The notes: generated by a model from the letters alone, not told the origin. A stretch of 64,000 nt of DNA from Halorubrum coriense DSM 10284 (GCF_000337035.1 NZ_AOJL01000020.1:37563-101562); one strand, 5' to 3'. Positions 17,624-26,674 are shown, counted from the stretch's first letter. Numbers and translations are program-made.

Positions 17624-18304
17624 ATGGAGTGGCAAGGGGACCCCCATTCGGACCTTCCATTCGAGGAGTGGAAGCGGACGAAGCGCCTCCAGCGACCGGC
17701 CGAGCCGTTCACCGTGCGGCGGGTGGACCCCGACCGGATTCAACACGTGACCGTCTACACCGACACGGTCGACAAGGCGCAGGACGGCGAGCGACACCCG
17801 GTCTTCACGCCGGCGGACGCTCGGTTCGCCGGCTTCTTTCGGACCGCCGAAGCGGGGGCCGTGCGCCGCGGCGAGTGGGACCGTCGGTTGCTTCCCTTCG
17901 ACGAGTACCTTCCGTACGTGGGGCTCCGCCGACACTTCGTCGACGGCGTCGATTGGGAAGACACCCGATACTATCGGAATATCGTCGACTGTATCACCGG
18001 CGGATCCCCGCTGTGGGGCTGTGAGACCGAGGCGGAGTTCCGCGACCGCTGCGGGGACATCGACCGGCTGTACGACCGCATCGACCGCGAGGGGTACCGA
18101 CCAGCAAGCGAACTGCGAGAGGGCAAACTCCGGTACGATGAGATCGCAGTCAACGTCGGGCGCGACGGACACCTCCTGTTCAACGACGGTAAGCACCGCC
18201 TCTCGGTGGCCAAGCTGTGCGACGTGGACGACGTCCCCGTCCGGGTGATCGTTCGCCACCAGAGGTGGGTCGCGGAGTCGGACCGCGAGTTCCCGTCGGA
18301 GTGA
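17624..18304 (+). CDS. ParB/sulfiredoxin-like domain protein, haloarchaeal hypothetical
   Basis: 226 aa. The C-terminus has YDEIAVNVGRDGHLLFNDGK then HRLSVAKLCDVDDVPVRVIV, the G-x-HR pattern of ParB/Srx-like nuclease or nucleotide-binding domains. The N-terminal two thirds are unrecognised. The ATG at 17624 is chosen because a GTATAAAT box (17594-17601) sits 27 nt upstream, ideal for a leaderless transcript; a frame-compatible ATG at 17600 would overlap that box. Such proteins often occur near cell-surface polysaccharide genes in haloarchaea (recollection). Confidence 0.75.
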   Translation: MEWQGDPHSDLPFEEWKRTKRLQRPAEPFTVRRVDPDRIQHVTVYTDTVDKAQDGERHPVFTPADARFAGFFRTAEAGAVRRGEWDRRLLPFDEYLPYVGLRRHFVDGVDWEDTRYYRNIVDCITGGSPLWGCETEAEFRDRCGDIDRLYDRIDREGYRPASELREGKLRYDEIAVNVGRDGHLLFNDGKHRLSVAKLCDVDDVPVRVIVRHQRWVAESDREFPSE

Positions 18305-18405
18305 CGGTTTCGAGGCCGCAGTCGTAGCCGAGGCGGTCCCCGCGACTCGCGTGCGGGCCGGTATGACGGTCCGGCGGCAGCTATCGACCGGCGAACGAGG
18401 AGCGG

Positions 18406-19794
18406 TCAGGCGTAGCCGAGCTCCTCCAGCCGCTCTCGGATTTCCGGATCGACGGAGCCGGTCTCGTCGCCGTCGCGGTTATCGGGGACCCCTTCGCGGA
18501 GCGCGACCAGCTTCTCCTGCGGGGTCTCGGTCGGCGACTCGCCGGTCTCGGTCCACCCCTCGTCGCTCTGGAAGCCGTAGTAGCCGTCCGCGACCAGCCC
18601 CCGGTACTCGACGTCGACAGCGTCGATCGCAGCGGGCGCGTAGCCGCGCTCGAGGAGCGTCTCGCGCCGCATCGACGCGATACCGTTGTACTCGGTGAGA
18701 TACGTCGCCCGCCGCTCGCCGTTTGCCGTCCGGAGGTCGCGGCCGCGGCGGTCAGGCTCGGTACCGTCGGCGAGCGCCAGCACGGTGTGGTAGACGTCGA
18801 GCAGCGAGACCGGGGCATCCACGCGCTCGTCCGAGAAGTCCGGGCCGGTGACGACCAGCGGGACGTTCGTCACCTCGGGGTAGAGGCCGTACCCGTGTTC
18901 CCAGACGCCGTGTTCCCCGAACAGTTCGCCGTGGTCGCCGAGCGTGACGACGTAGTCGAACCGCGCCGACAGCGCCTCGAACGTCTCGCGGTAGACATCG
19001 CTTAGATACCGCACGCAGTCATCGTACGCGGCCCGCGCGCGCTCCGGGTCCGGCCCCGCGTGCTCCCGGTCGACGCCGTCCGCCAGCGCCTCGTCGGGGT
19101 CGTCGAACCGGTTGCGAAGCGTCGCCTCAAACGCGGGGCCGAGCTCGTACGTGTCGCCCGACCGATACGACGGAGGGGCGCGGTACGGTTGGTGCGCCTC
19201 CATGAGGTTCGCGAACAGGAACGTCGGCCCCGAGGGGGACAGTGACCGGCTCAGGTCGCGGAACCGACCGGCTCCGTCGTCGCTGTCGCCCAGCGGGGTC
19301 CCCGTGACCGCCTCCGCGAAGCCGAACCGAAGCGACCGTCCGGTGTCGTAGTCGCCGCGCAGCGCCGCGGCCGCTCCGGTCAGATACGCCAGTCGCGGGT
19401 GTTCGTTCTCCTCCAAGTGTCGGTACCAGTTGAACACCGACGCGGTCGGGTACTTGGTGTCCCGAGTCCCGTCGAACACGTCGAACCCGCGGTCGTAGCC
19501 GTAGGCCGGCGAGACGTTGATATTCGCCGAGAAGGCGCGCGTTCGGTAGCCCGCCGCCGAGAGCTTTTCGGCGAGGGTCCGCTCGGGCGTCGAGAGCGTC
19601 CAGTCAGCGACCGTCACGTCCGCCTCGCTGGGGTACATGCCGGTGAACAGGGAGGCGTGCGCGCCGCCCGTCCAGTGGCTCGTCGAGTACGCAGCGTCGA
19701 ACCACGTCCCCGGGAGCCACTCGAACGCCTCCCCGAACGCGTCCGCCCGAACCGTATCCAGCACTACGACGGCGATGTTCGTCACGGGTGTCAT
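18406..19794 (-). CDS. alkaline-phosphatase-superfamily hydrolase (sulfatase-like)
   Basis: 462 aa. N-terminal metal site VVVLDTVRADAF; active-site region TSHWTGGAHASLFTGMYP, where a Thr takes the place of the formylglycine Cys/Ser, and C-terminal metal motif TLGDHGELFGEHG. This points to a phospho- or phosphonate-type hydrolase or transferase rather than a classical sulfatase. No signal peptide. The start is the ATG at 19794, with a TATATAT box 20-25 nt upstream. It is divergent from the ArfA operon. Confidence 0.87.
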   Translation of the reverse strand: MTPVTNIAVVVLDTVRADAFGEAFEWLPGTWFDAAYSTSHWTGGAHASLFTGMYPSEADVTVADWTLSTPERTLAEKLSAAGYRTRAFSANINVSPAYGYDRGFDVFDGTRDTKYPTASVFNWYRHLEENEHPRLAYLTGAAAALRGDYDTGRSLRFGFAEAVTGTPLGDSDDGAGRFRDLSRSLSPSGPTFLFANLMEAHQPYRAPPSYRSGDTYELGPAFEATLRNRFDDPDEALADGVDREHAGPDPERARAAYDDCVRYLSDVYRETFEALSARFDYVVTLGDHGELFGEHGVWEHGYGLYPEVTNVPLVVTGPDFSDERVDAPVSLLDVYHTVLALADGTEPDRRGRDLRTANGERRATYLTEYNGIASMRRETLLERGYAPAAIDAVDVEYRGLVADGYYGFQSDEGWTETGESPTETPQEKLVALREGVPDNRDGDETGSVDPEIRERLEELGYA

Positions 19795-19939
19795 ATCCGA
19801 CCGGCGCGGATATATATGCCACGTCGGTTTCTCCAGACGTTCCGGACGAACTAGGTGGCTACGGTGCGAATTAGCAACAGCACAGATCACATATACGGGG
19901 GTACATTTTATTTAACTCGATCTAGTATAATGGTTAGTA

Positions 19940-20731
19940 GTGATAAATACCAGAGGTACCGTCCGTATTTCAGTCGTTCAGTTAGACGAGTACGGACCGT
20001 GGACGGTCGAACCGTCGCCGCGACGGGAAACGGACCTACAGGCGCTCCAGGCGCGCCTGTACGCTGACTTCGCCGATTTCGTCGGCCGCAGCGACGGCTA
20101 CGCGTTCTTCAATCGGTTCGACAACATGCTCGGCATCGCCAACGGTATCGATGTCGCGGAGTACGAGCGGTTCCAAGAGCGCGTCCGTAACCAATACCCG
20201 ATCACCGTCAGCGTCGGCGTCGGAGAGGGAGAAACGCCGGTCCGCGCGGTGGAAGTGGCGAGCCAACAGCTCCAAGACGCGGGGAGCGCCCAGGACCCCG
20301 ACCGGCGAGAAGTTCTCAACGCCGGGGACACGAGCGACTCGTCCGGTTACGTCACCGTCGGACACTTCGACATCGTCGACGTGACGGAGTCGTTTACCGA
20401 CACGGAACACGCCGCGACGGCGGGAGTCGCGATCCAGCAGTCGATGCTCGCGCTCAAGCAGCGGCTCCTCGCCGAGTACGACAGTGTCGCCCAGTTCGTC
20501 GGCGGAGACAACATGATCGCCGTCTGTCCGCAGTTGAGCGAGGACGTGTTCGGCGACGTCGTCGACCACGTCTACGACCAGACTGGCATCGAGTTTCAAG
20601 TCGGCATCGGCTCGGGACCGACGGCACACGGAGCGGGCAACCGGGCGAAGGAGGCGCTCGAACACTGTCGAGAGACCGGGACGAGAGTCCACGAAGCCAC
20701 GCCGATACAACAGCAGGTGACGGATGACTGA
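19940..20731 (+). CDS. arfA: GTP cyclohydrolase III (ArfA type)
   Basis: 263 aa. Converts GTP to a formylaminopyrimidine (FAPy) nucleotide, the first step of archaeal riboflavin/FO synthesis. Family landmarks: VVQLDEYGPWTVEPSPRRE, LYADFADFVGRSDGYAFF, RFDNMLGIANG, and the catalytic-type GGDN at residues 188-191. The GTG at 19940 is the only start giving the full N-terminus; TTTATTTA lies ~27 nt upstream. First gene of a four-gene operon; its stop overlaps the next start by 8 nt. Confidence 0.9.
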   Translation: MINTRGTVRISVVQLDEYGPWTVEPSPRRETDLQALQARLYADFADFVGRSDGYAFFNRFDNMLGIANGIDVAEYERFQERVRNQYPITVSVGVGEGETPVRAVEVASQQLQDAGSAQDPDRREVLNAGDTSDSSGYVTVGHFDIVDVTESFTDTEHAATAGVAIQQSMLALKQRLLAEYDSVAQFVGGDNMIAVCPQLSEDVFGDVVDHVYDQTGIEFQVGIGSGPTAHGAGNRAKEALEHCRETGTRVHEATPIQQQVTDD

Positions 20732-21737
20732 ACGGGCGCTCGTGTTCACCGACGAGCGGGAGGTCAGCATCAAGACGACTGAGACGGCGGATCCGGCCGC
20801 GGACCAGGTGGCCGTCGACGCCCACCTCTCGGCCATCAGCTCGGGGACCGAACTACTGGTCTACCGGGGTCAGGCTCCGTCCGGCATCACGGCCGACTCG
20901 TCGTTGAAGACGATAAACGGCGACCTCTCGTTCCCGCTTCAGTACGGCTACTCGTTAGTTGGGAGCGTGGTCGACGTCGGAGACGACGTCGACGACGCGT
21001 GGGTGGACCGGGAGGTCATCGCCTTCCACCCGCACCAGACGCGGTTCAACGCCACGACGGACTGTCTGATCCCCCTGCCGCCGGATCTCGAACGGCGAGC
21101 GGGCGCCCTGTTCCCGTCGGCGGAGACGGCCACGAACTTCCTGCTCGACGGCGCACCGAAGGTCGGCGAAAGGGTAGTTGTGTTCGGGGCCGGTGTTATC
21201 GGCCTCTGTACGATCCGCCTGCTCGCAGAGTTCCCGCTCGACTCGCTGGTCGTCGTCGAACCGCGCGCCTCGCGGCGCGATCTGGCGCGGGAGTTTGGCG
21301 CCGACAAGGTGGTCCCGCCGGGGGAAGCCGACGCCCCGTTCGAGTCCGTCGACGACGACCCCGTGGGCGCTGACCTCGTGTACGAGCTCTCGGGGCGGCC
21401 GGACACGCTCAACGACGCGATAGACGTTGTCGGGTACGACGGCCGGATCGTCGTCGGATCGTGGTACGGGTCCAAGCGGTCGGCACTCCGGCTCGGGGGG
21501 TCGTTTCACCGCGACCGCATCGACGTCATCTCGAGTCAGGTGAGCACGATCGACCCGACGCTGCGCGGTCGGTGGTCGAAGGACCGCCGCACGGGTACCG
21601 CTCTCGACGGTCTGCGGACGATCGATCACGAGGCGCTGATCACCGACGAGATACCCTTCGAGCGGGCTGAAGACGCCTACGAGCGACTCGACGATGCGCC
21701 CGAAGGGACGGTCCAAGTACTCCTTTCATACGAATAA
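20724..21737 (+). CDS. MDR-superfamily oxidoreductase without classical zinc ligands
   Basis: 337 aa. N-terminal GroES-like domain, then Rossmann domain (VVVFGAGVIGLCTIRLLAEF). Where alcohol dehydrogenases have C-G-S/T-D this protein has AISSGTELLVYRGQ, as in BchC-like and related members. HPHQTRF supplies the His. It probably reduces or oxidises a small molecule with NAD(P)H. Overlaps the GTP cyclohydrolase gene by 8 nt and is followed after 3 nt by the pterin-synthase-like gene, so it most likely acts in the same pathway. Confidence 0.85.
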   Translation: MTERALVFTDEREVSIKTTETADPAADQVAVDAHLSAISSGTELLVYRGQAPSGITADSSLKTINGDLSFPLQYGYSLVGSVVDVGDDVDDAWVDREVIAFHPHQTRFNATTDCLIPLPPDLERRAGALFPSAETATNFLLDGAPKVGERVVVFGAGVIGLCTIRLLAEFPLDSLVVVEPRASRRDLAREFGADKVVPPGEADAPFESVDDDPVGADLVYELSGRPDTLNDAIDVVGYDGRIVVGSWYGSKRSALRLGGSFHRDRIDVISSQVSTIDPTLRGRWSKDRRTGTALDGLRTIDHEALITDEIPFERAEDAYERLDDAPEGTVQVLLSYE

Positions 21738-21740
21738 CAC

Positions 21741-22157
21741 ATGCCAGCAAGCAAGAAATCCGATACGTGCGACGGGACGCACGGACTGATGGTCAAGCGG
21801 GAGTTCATCTCACAGCACTACCTGACGGTCCCGGACCCGAAGCCGCCGGAGGGAGACGTCCACAGTCACCGGTTCACCGTGGAGGTCGAGTTCGCGGCCG
21901 ACTCGCTGGCCGAGTACGGCTACCTCGTGAATATCAACGAGGTGGAGTCGCTCCTCGACGATATCGAGGCGCGGTACCGCGATACGCTGCTCAACGACCT
22001 CCCGGAGTTCGAGGGGCGGAACCCGAGCGTCGAGCACTTCGCCCGGATCGTCTGTGAGCGGTTCTGTGAGGACCTCGCCGACGACAGTCCGGACGAGGTC
22101 ACCGTCCGGATCTGGGAGGACGACCTCGCGTGGGCGAGCTACCGGGCGGCGATATGA
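21741..22157 (+). CDS. 6-pyruvoyl-tetrahydropterin synthase-like protein (PTPS/QueD superfamily)
   Basis: 138 aa. PTPS-fold landmarks: FISQHYL and VHSHRFTVEVEF would supply the three zinc-binding His; GYLVNINEVESLLDDI is the helix; EDDLAWASY is the C-terminal strand with the conserved Glu. The catalytic Cys usually found between the zinc ligands is not visible, so a standard PTPS or QueD reaction is doubtful. Sits between the oxidoreductase (3 nt upstream) and the methyltransferase (4 nt overlap). Confidence 0.83.
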   Translation: MPASKKSDTCDGTHGLMVKREFISQHYLTVPDPKPPEGDVHSHRFTVEVEFAADSLAEYGYLVNINEVESLLDDIEARYRDTLLNDLPEFEGRNPSVEHFARIVCERFCEDLADDSPDEVTVRIWEDDLAWASYRAAI

Positions 22158-23008
22158 AACACGCGCAGATCCGGTATCTAGAGGCCAAACACAGCGTCGA
22201 CGAGCGCTCGCGCTCGCGCAGGGTCGCGGACCGGTTGTTCGAGGCGCTCCCGGCGTCACCGACGGTCGGCGAAGCCGGAGCGGGGACCGGAGCGGCGGTA
22301 CCGTGGCTACTCGAGCGGGGGGTGACCGCCGGGTCGTACAGAGGGGTCGACCTGTCACCGACAGTGGTCGCTTACGCGCAGCGGACCCGGCCGGCCGCGC
22401 TCCGGTATCGGGGGTACAGCGCCGTCGACACCGAGAGCGGCGGCACCGTCGGCGACTTCCGGTTCGGGTTCGAGGTGGGCGACGCGCTCCAGGTCCTCCG
22501 GGAGCGAGATCACGACCTCGTCGTCGCCCAGCAGTTCATGGATCTCGTCCCGCTGGAGTCGGCCGTCGACATGCTGACGGCGGCGGCCGGGGACGGCGGC
22601 CTCGTGTACTGTCCGCTGACGTTCGACGGTGTGACCGTCTTCCAGCCGGACCACCCCGCTGACGACGAGATACAGCAGGCCTATCACGAGGCGATCGACA
22701 ACGACGCCGACCGCGAGACGCGCGCGGGGCGACACCTCCTCGAGGAGTTCCGCGACCGGGGCGGGTCGCTGCTCGCCGCCGACGCCTCCGACGCCATCGT
22801 TCGTCCCCGGAACGGCGGGTATCCAGCCGACGAGCGCTACTTCCTGAGCTGCTTGCTCGGGTTCGTCGAGGAGTCGGTACAGCCGGAGGCGGTTCCGGCA
22901 GTCGACGACTGGCTGTCAGTGAGGCGCGACCAGCTGGTGGACGGGCAGCTCTCCTACGTCGGACACAGGTACGACTTTCTGTACAGAACGCCGGCTGAAG
23001 GGGAGTGA
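22154..23008 (+). CDS. class I SAM-dependent methyltransferase-like protein
   Basis: 284 aa. Motif I is VGEAGAGTGAAVPWLLERG with the acidic end of beta-2 at GVDLSP; DLVVAQQFMDLVPLE is a motif IV-like strand. The ATG at 22154 overlaps the previous stop (ATGA) and is preferred to the ATG at 22130. The C-terminal half is specific and unrecognised. Final gene of the ArfA operon; it could methylate the pathway product or simply use the fold. Confidence 0.8.
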   Translation: MKHAQIRYLEAKHSVDERSRSRRVADRLFEALPASPTVGEAGAGTGAAVPWLLERGVTAGSYRGVDLSPTVVAYAQRTRPAALRYRGYSAVDTESGGTVGDFRFGFEVGDALQVLRERDHDLVVAQQFMDLVPLESAVDMLTAAAGDGGLVYCPLTFDGVTVFQPDHPADDEIQQAYHEAIDNDADRETRAGRHLLEEFRDRGGSLLAADASDAIVRPRNGGYPADERYFLSCLLGFVEESVQPEAVPAVDDWLSVRRDQLVDGQLSYVGHRYDFLYRTPAEGE

Positions 23009-23298
23009 GACGGCGTTCTCCGGCCGCGTCATCGAGGCGTCTTCGTCGGCCCGTCGGCTGAGGACGCCGGGCGGTTCGGCGGATCGGGCGCGGGGCGCCG
23101 TCCCGGACCCGGTCGGTCCTGCGTTGGTCCCGGCACCGGGCGTCGAGCGGCCACAGCCGCGGGCGTATTGCCCGGCGCCGGAACGAAGCGCCGACGGTGT
23201 CGGGACGGGTCCCGAGCGGGGACCGGCGAAGGCCGCCGGCCACAGTCCCGACCGCGGCAGACCGATCCTTCTAATCGCGGGCGATCGAACGCCCCCAC

Positions 23299-24156
23299 AT
23301 GACCGAGGATCTCGGCACGCCGGTGTTGGACGACCACCTCCACCTCGACCCCCGACACGGGCGCGGGATCGAGGCCGTCGAGGAGTTCGTCCGGCTCGGC
23401 GGCACCCACCTGCTCGTGGTGAACAAGCCCTCGTGGCTGCTGGGCGTCGAGCCGGACGAGCCGGCCGACTTCCGGGCCGTCTTCGAGGAGACGCTGGAGA
23501 CGGTGGCGGCCGCGACGGAGGCCCTGCCCGGGCGCGCCTGGCCCGTCCTCGGCGTCCACCCCGGGCTGATAAGCCGGCTCGTCGACGAGCGCGACTTCGC
23601 GCCCGCGGCGGCCCGCGACCTCATGCGCGGCGGGCTGGCGGTCGCGAGCGAGTACGTCGCCGACGGCGACGCGGTCGCGCTGAAGTCCGGCCGCCCGCAC
23701 TACGACGTGAGCGACGCGGTCTGGGAGGCGTCGAACGCGGTCACGCGCCGGGCGTTCGAACTGGGCGCGGACGTCGACTGCGCGGTCCAGCTCCACACCG
23801 AGGCCACCGAGGACCTGACCGACCTCGCCGCGGTCGCCGAGGAGTCCGGGCTCGACCCCTCGCGCGTCGTCAAACACTACGCGGCGGGCGAACTGGCGGG
23901 CGTCACCCCGAGCGTGATGAGCGACAAGGAGCGGCTGGAGCGCGCCGCCGCGGCGGGCGAGCCGTTCCTGATGGAGACCGACTTCGTCGACGACCCGGAC
24001 CGACCGGGGATGGTGCTGGGGCCGAAGACCGTCCCGCGCCGGGTGCGCTGGCTGCTGGACGAGGGACTCGACGAGGCTGTCCGGCGGGCGCACGTCGAGA
24101 CTCCCCGAGCCGTGTACGGGATCGACACCGAAGCGACGCTAGAAAGCGAGCCCTGA
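23299..24156 (+). CDS. TatD-family metal-dependent hydrolase
   Basis: 285 aa. Zinc-ligand motif DDHLHLDP at residues ~11-18, mid-protein GVHPGLI, QLHTEAT with the His ligand, VVKHYA, and METDFVDDP with the catalytic Asp near the end, as in TatD-like amidohydrolase-fold proteins. Haloarchaeal members of this branch are uncharacterised. The 290-nt stretch upstream holds no convincing gene. Confidence 0.85.
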   Translation: MTEDLGTPVLDDHLHLDPRHGRGIEAVEEFVRLGGTHLLVVNKPSWLLGVEPDEPADFRAVFEETLETVAAATEALPGRAWPVLGVHPGLISRLVDERDFAPAAARDLMRGGLAVASEYVADGDAVALKSGRPHYDVSDAVWEASNAVTRRAFELGADVDCAVQLHTEATEDLTDLAAVAEESGLDPSRVVKHYAAGELAGVTPSVMSDKERLERAAAAGEPFLMETDFVDDPDRPGMVLGPKTVPRRVRWLLDEGLDEAVRRAHVETPRAVYGIDTEATLESEP

Positions 24157-24241
24157 ATCCGGCGGTTCACGCGAGTGAGGCGCCCTCTCGGGCGGCGATC
24201 GATAGGAAAGGCATTTGAGTTGGCCGGGCGACGTACGGGAC

Positions 24242-24823
24242 ATGACCGACGACGACGCCGTTGAAACGTTCTATACCGACGAACGCTGGCAGAACTGGCT
24301 CGACAGGCTCGCCGAGGAGGACCTCGACCCCGAGAACGAGGACTCGGCGCGGCTCCTCTTGAACCTTCAGGACGACGCGGCCATCGCGGTGGTGAAGGTG
24401 CTCGCGGCGTTCGACGAGGACCGCATCGACGAGGACCGCGCCGTCGAGGAGATCCGCGACATCCGCGAGATCGTCCTCGCCGACGTCGATTTCGACGACG
24501 AGGACAAGGTGATGCTGATCGACGGCGTCCAGACCTCGCTCGTCCCCGTGTTCTACGCGGCCGAGGAGTACGTCGTCGGCGGCGTCGTCGACGGCGACGT
24601 GAGCGAGTTCGTGCGCGCGGCCGCCGAGGCCGAGGAGGGCGAGGACCTCGACGCCGCACTCGGCTACGTCGTTCAGGCCGGGACCCGCGTCGTCGACGGC
24701 GAGGCGCTCGACATCGAACTCGTCGAGGACTTCGAGTACGGCCTCGTCTCGGAGTGGGTCAACGGGCTCGACTCGCTCCAGTCGGCCATCGAGGACCCGG
24801 AAGTCGTCGAGGAAGAGGACTGA
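24242..24823 (+). CDS. DUF2150 family protein
   Basis: 193 aa, very acidic and helical. ETFYTDERWQNWLDRLAEED and LLLNLQDDAAIAVVKVLAAF are the landmarks of haloarchaeal DUF2150. The ATG at 24242 excludes nine upstream residues. Function unknown but widely conserved in haloarchaea. Confidence 0.85.
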   Translation: MTDDDAVETFYTDERWQNWLDRLAEEDLDPENEDSARLLLNLQDDAAIAVVKVLAAFDEDRIDEDRAVEEIRDIREIVLADVDFDDEDKVMLIDGVQTSLVPVFYAAEEYVVGGVVDGDVSEFVRAAAEAEEGEDLDAALGYVVQAGTRVVDGEALDIELVEDFEYGLVSEWVNGLDSLQSAIEDPEVVEEED

Positions 24824-24917
24824 CGGCGTCGGCTGACCCTCCGCGTCCCCGATCCGACCCTCCACTCTCGGTTCGATCGAGGTGAACCGTTTTGAGCACG
24901 CGCGACGTTCGGACCGT

Positions 24918-25400
24918 ATGGTCTCCCTCGCGGCCGGACTGGCGATCGCGCTGCTCGCCGTCTGGACGGCCAGTTCGTTCGTCCCCCTCGTGCCGAGCGG
25001 CGTCCTCGCGGCGCTGACCGTCGTCGGCTACGCGTACACGACCGGCTTCGCCGAGCCGGGCCTCGCCGTGCTGGTCGCGCTCGTCCTCGTCTCGCTTCTG
25101 GCCTCCGTCGCGGAGTTCGTCTCGGGGATGGTCTCCGGGCGGCTCGGCGGCGCGTCGACGCGGACCGTCGTCGTCGGGACGATCGCGGGCATCGTCCTCC
25201 TCGTTCCGCTCGGCCCGCTCGGGATCGTCGTCGGGCTGGGCGGCACCGTCTTCCTCGCCGCCCTCAACGAACACGACGGCGACGCGCGCGAGGCCGCTCG
25301 ACAGGCGGCCTACGCGGTGGTCGGAGCCCTCGCCAGCGCGCTCGTCCAGGCGGTCATCCTCGCCGGCGTCACCGTCGCGTTCGCGCTGTCGGTCCTCTGA
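24918..25400 (+). CDS. DUF456 family membrane protein
   Basis: 160 aa with four hydrophobic segments. The glycine-rich core with FVSGMVSGRLGGASTRTVVV and GIVVGLGGTVFLAAL fits DUF456. The ATG at 24918 gives a membrane-compatible N-terminus. Role unknown. Confidence 0.83.
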   Translation: MVSLAAGLAIALLAVWTASSFVPLVPSGVLAALTVVGYAYTTGFAEPGLAVLVALVLVSLLASVAEFVSGMVSGRLGGASTRTVVVGTIAGIVLLVPLGPLGIVVGLGGTVFLAALNEHDGDAREAARQAAYAVVGALASALVQAVILAGVTVAFALSVL

Positions 25401-25415
25401 CTCTGGGTCCCGACC

Positions 25416-26225
25416 TCACGCCGCCACGGAGAACAGCAGGAGGTTGTGCGCCGCCGGGCCGAGCCCCATCGCGGCGACGAAGCCTAAGAGGAGGTACCCC
25501 TCCGCCGGCGTCTCCCGGACGTACGCCGCGAACAGCCAGACGACCGCGGTCGCGACGACGAGCTTCACGAGGAGGAACAGCCACCCCTCGCCCAACACCG
25601 GCACCGACGGGAGCCCGCCGAGTTCGAGCAGGATCCGCGACACCGGCGTGCGCTCGCCGAAGCCGAGCTGGGTCGTGCCGACCGCGGTCGAGACGCCGTC
25701 GAGCGCATGCCCGAACACGGCGAGGGCACCGACCCCGCCGGTGACCGCGGCCGCCGGTCGGAAGCGCGTCAGCCCGAGCCAAGCGCCCCCGGCGATCGGA
25801 ACGGTGAGCGCGAGCGCCGCCGCCGACCAGCGCGCGCCGACGGGGGAGAGGCCGGTCCCGACCGCGACCGCGACGACGGGGAGCAAGAGGAGCCCGCCGG
25901 CGGCCGCGAGGGTCGCCGGCACCCGGTCCGGGCTGGCGGCGTCGACGGCGAGCCACGCCGCGCCCGCCAGCGACCCGACCGTGAGGTAGACGGTCGGCGA
26001 GCCGGCGAACGGCGAGAGCAGCGGCGGGAGCGCGTCGACGACGTAGAGGACGTGAGCGGCCGAACCGAGCGCCATCCACGGGGCGAGCGCGAGCACGCGC
26101 CGGCCGGTGACGCGCGGGCGTCGCCGGCGGAGCGCGGCGACGACCCCGGCGGTCGCGAGCAGGACGACGAGGAGGTGCGGGAGGGGCGGCAGGGTCGTGC
26201 CCGCCGGGAGGAGGCCGCCGACCAT
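25416..26225 (-). CDS. DUF63-like membrane protein
   Basis: 269 aa with about seven or eight hydrophobic segments. The segment ALAPWMALGSAAHVLYVVDA and FGHALDGVSTAVGTTQLGFG match the archaeal DUF63 pattern. The ATG at 26225 overlaps the universal-stress-protein stop by 1 nt (TGATG), so both are one transcription unit. It converges with the DUF456 gene. Confidence 0.8.
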   Translation of the reverse strand: MVGGLLPAGTTLPPLPHLLVVLLATAGVVAALRRRRPRVTGRRVLALAPWMALGSAAHVLYVVDALPPLLSPFAGSPTVYLTVGSLAGAAWLAVDAASPDRVPATLAAAGGLLLLPVVAVAVGTGLSPVGARWSAAALALTVPIAGGAWLGLTRFRPAAAVTGGVGALAVFGHALDGVSTAVGTTQLGFGERTPVSRILLELGGLPSVPVLGEGWLFLLVKLVVATAVVWLFAAYVRETPAEGYLLLGFVAAMGLGPAAHNLLLFSVAA

Positions 26226-26674
26226 CAGACGGACAGGACCGGCTGGCTCGCGTACAGCAGGACGTACTCGGCCGCCTTCCCCAGCACCTCGCCGGGGTCG
26301 CCGGAGACCGGCTCGCGCGGGACGACGATGAAGTCCGACTCCAGCTCCTCGGCGGTGTCGAGGACGACGCTGCCGGGGTGGACGGTCTTCACCGACGTGG
26401 AGAACCCGTACGCGATGGAGTTGCTGTGAGCCACCCCGGCCGCCTCCGCGCGGCGGGCGACGGAGTCGGTGAACGCCTCGGAGTCGTCGGCCACCTCGCT
26501 CTCCTCGACCACGCCGTGGTCGATCGCGCGGACGACCTCCTCGTCTAAGACGTACAGCGCGTGGACGCTCGCCCCGTACTCGCTCGCGAGCGCGATGGCG
26601 TAATCGACCGCCTCGTGTGACTCCTCGCTGCCGTCGACGGGCACGAGGACGAGGTCGATGTCGAGATCGGTCAT
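26225..26674 (-). CDS. universal stress protein (UspA family)
   Basis: 149 aa single-domain Usp. VLVPVDGSEESHEAVDYAIA at the N-terminus and VHALYVLD, with a degenerate C-terminal nucleotide-binding segment (VVPREPVSGDPGEVLGKAAE rather than the usual GSRG), suggest it may not bind ATP in the normal way. The ATG at 26674 is chosen over one 9 codons upstream. Confidence 0.85.
   Translation of the reverse strand: MTDLDIDLVLVPVDGSEESHEAVDYAIALASEYGASVHALYVLDEEVVRAIDHGVVEESEVADDSEAFTDSVARRAEAAGVAHSNSIAYGFSTSVKTVHPGSVVLDTAEELESDFIVVPREPVSGDPGEVLGKAAEYVLLYASQPVLSV

Noticed and set aside
23009..23298. Possible gene in the 290-bp gap before the TatD gene
   Set aside because: Open frames are Arg/Pro-rich shadows; no start or motif is convincing.
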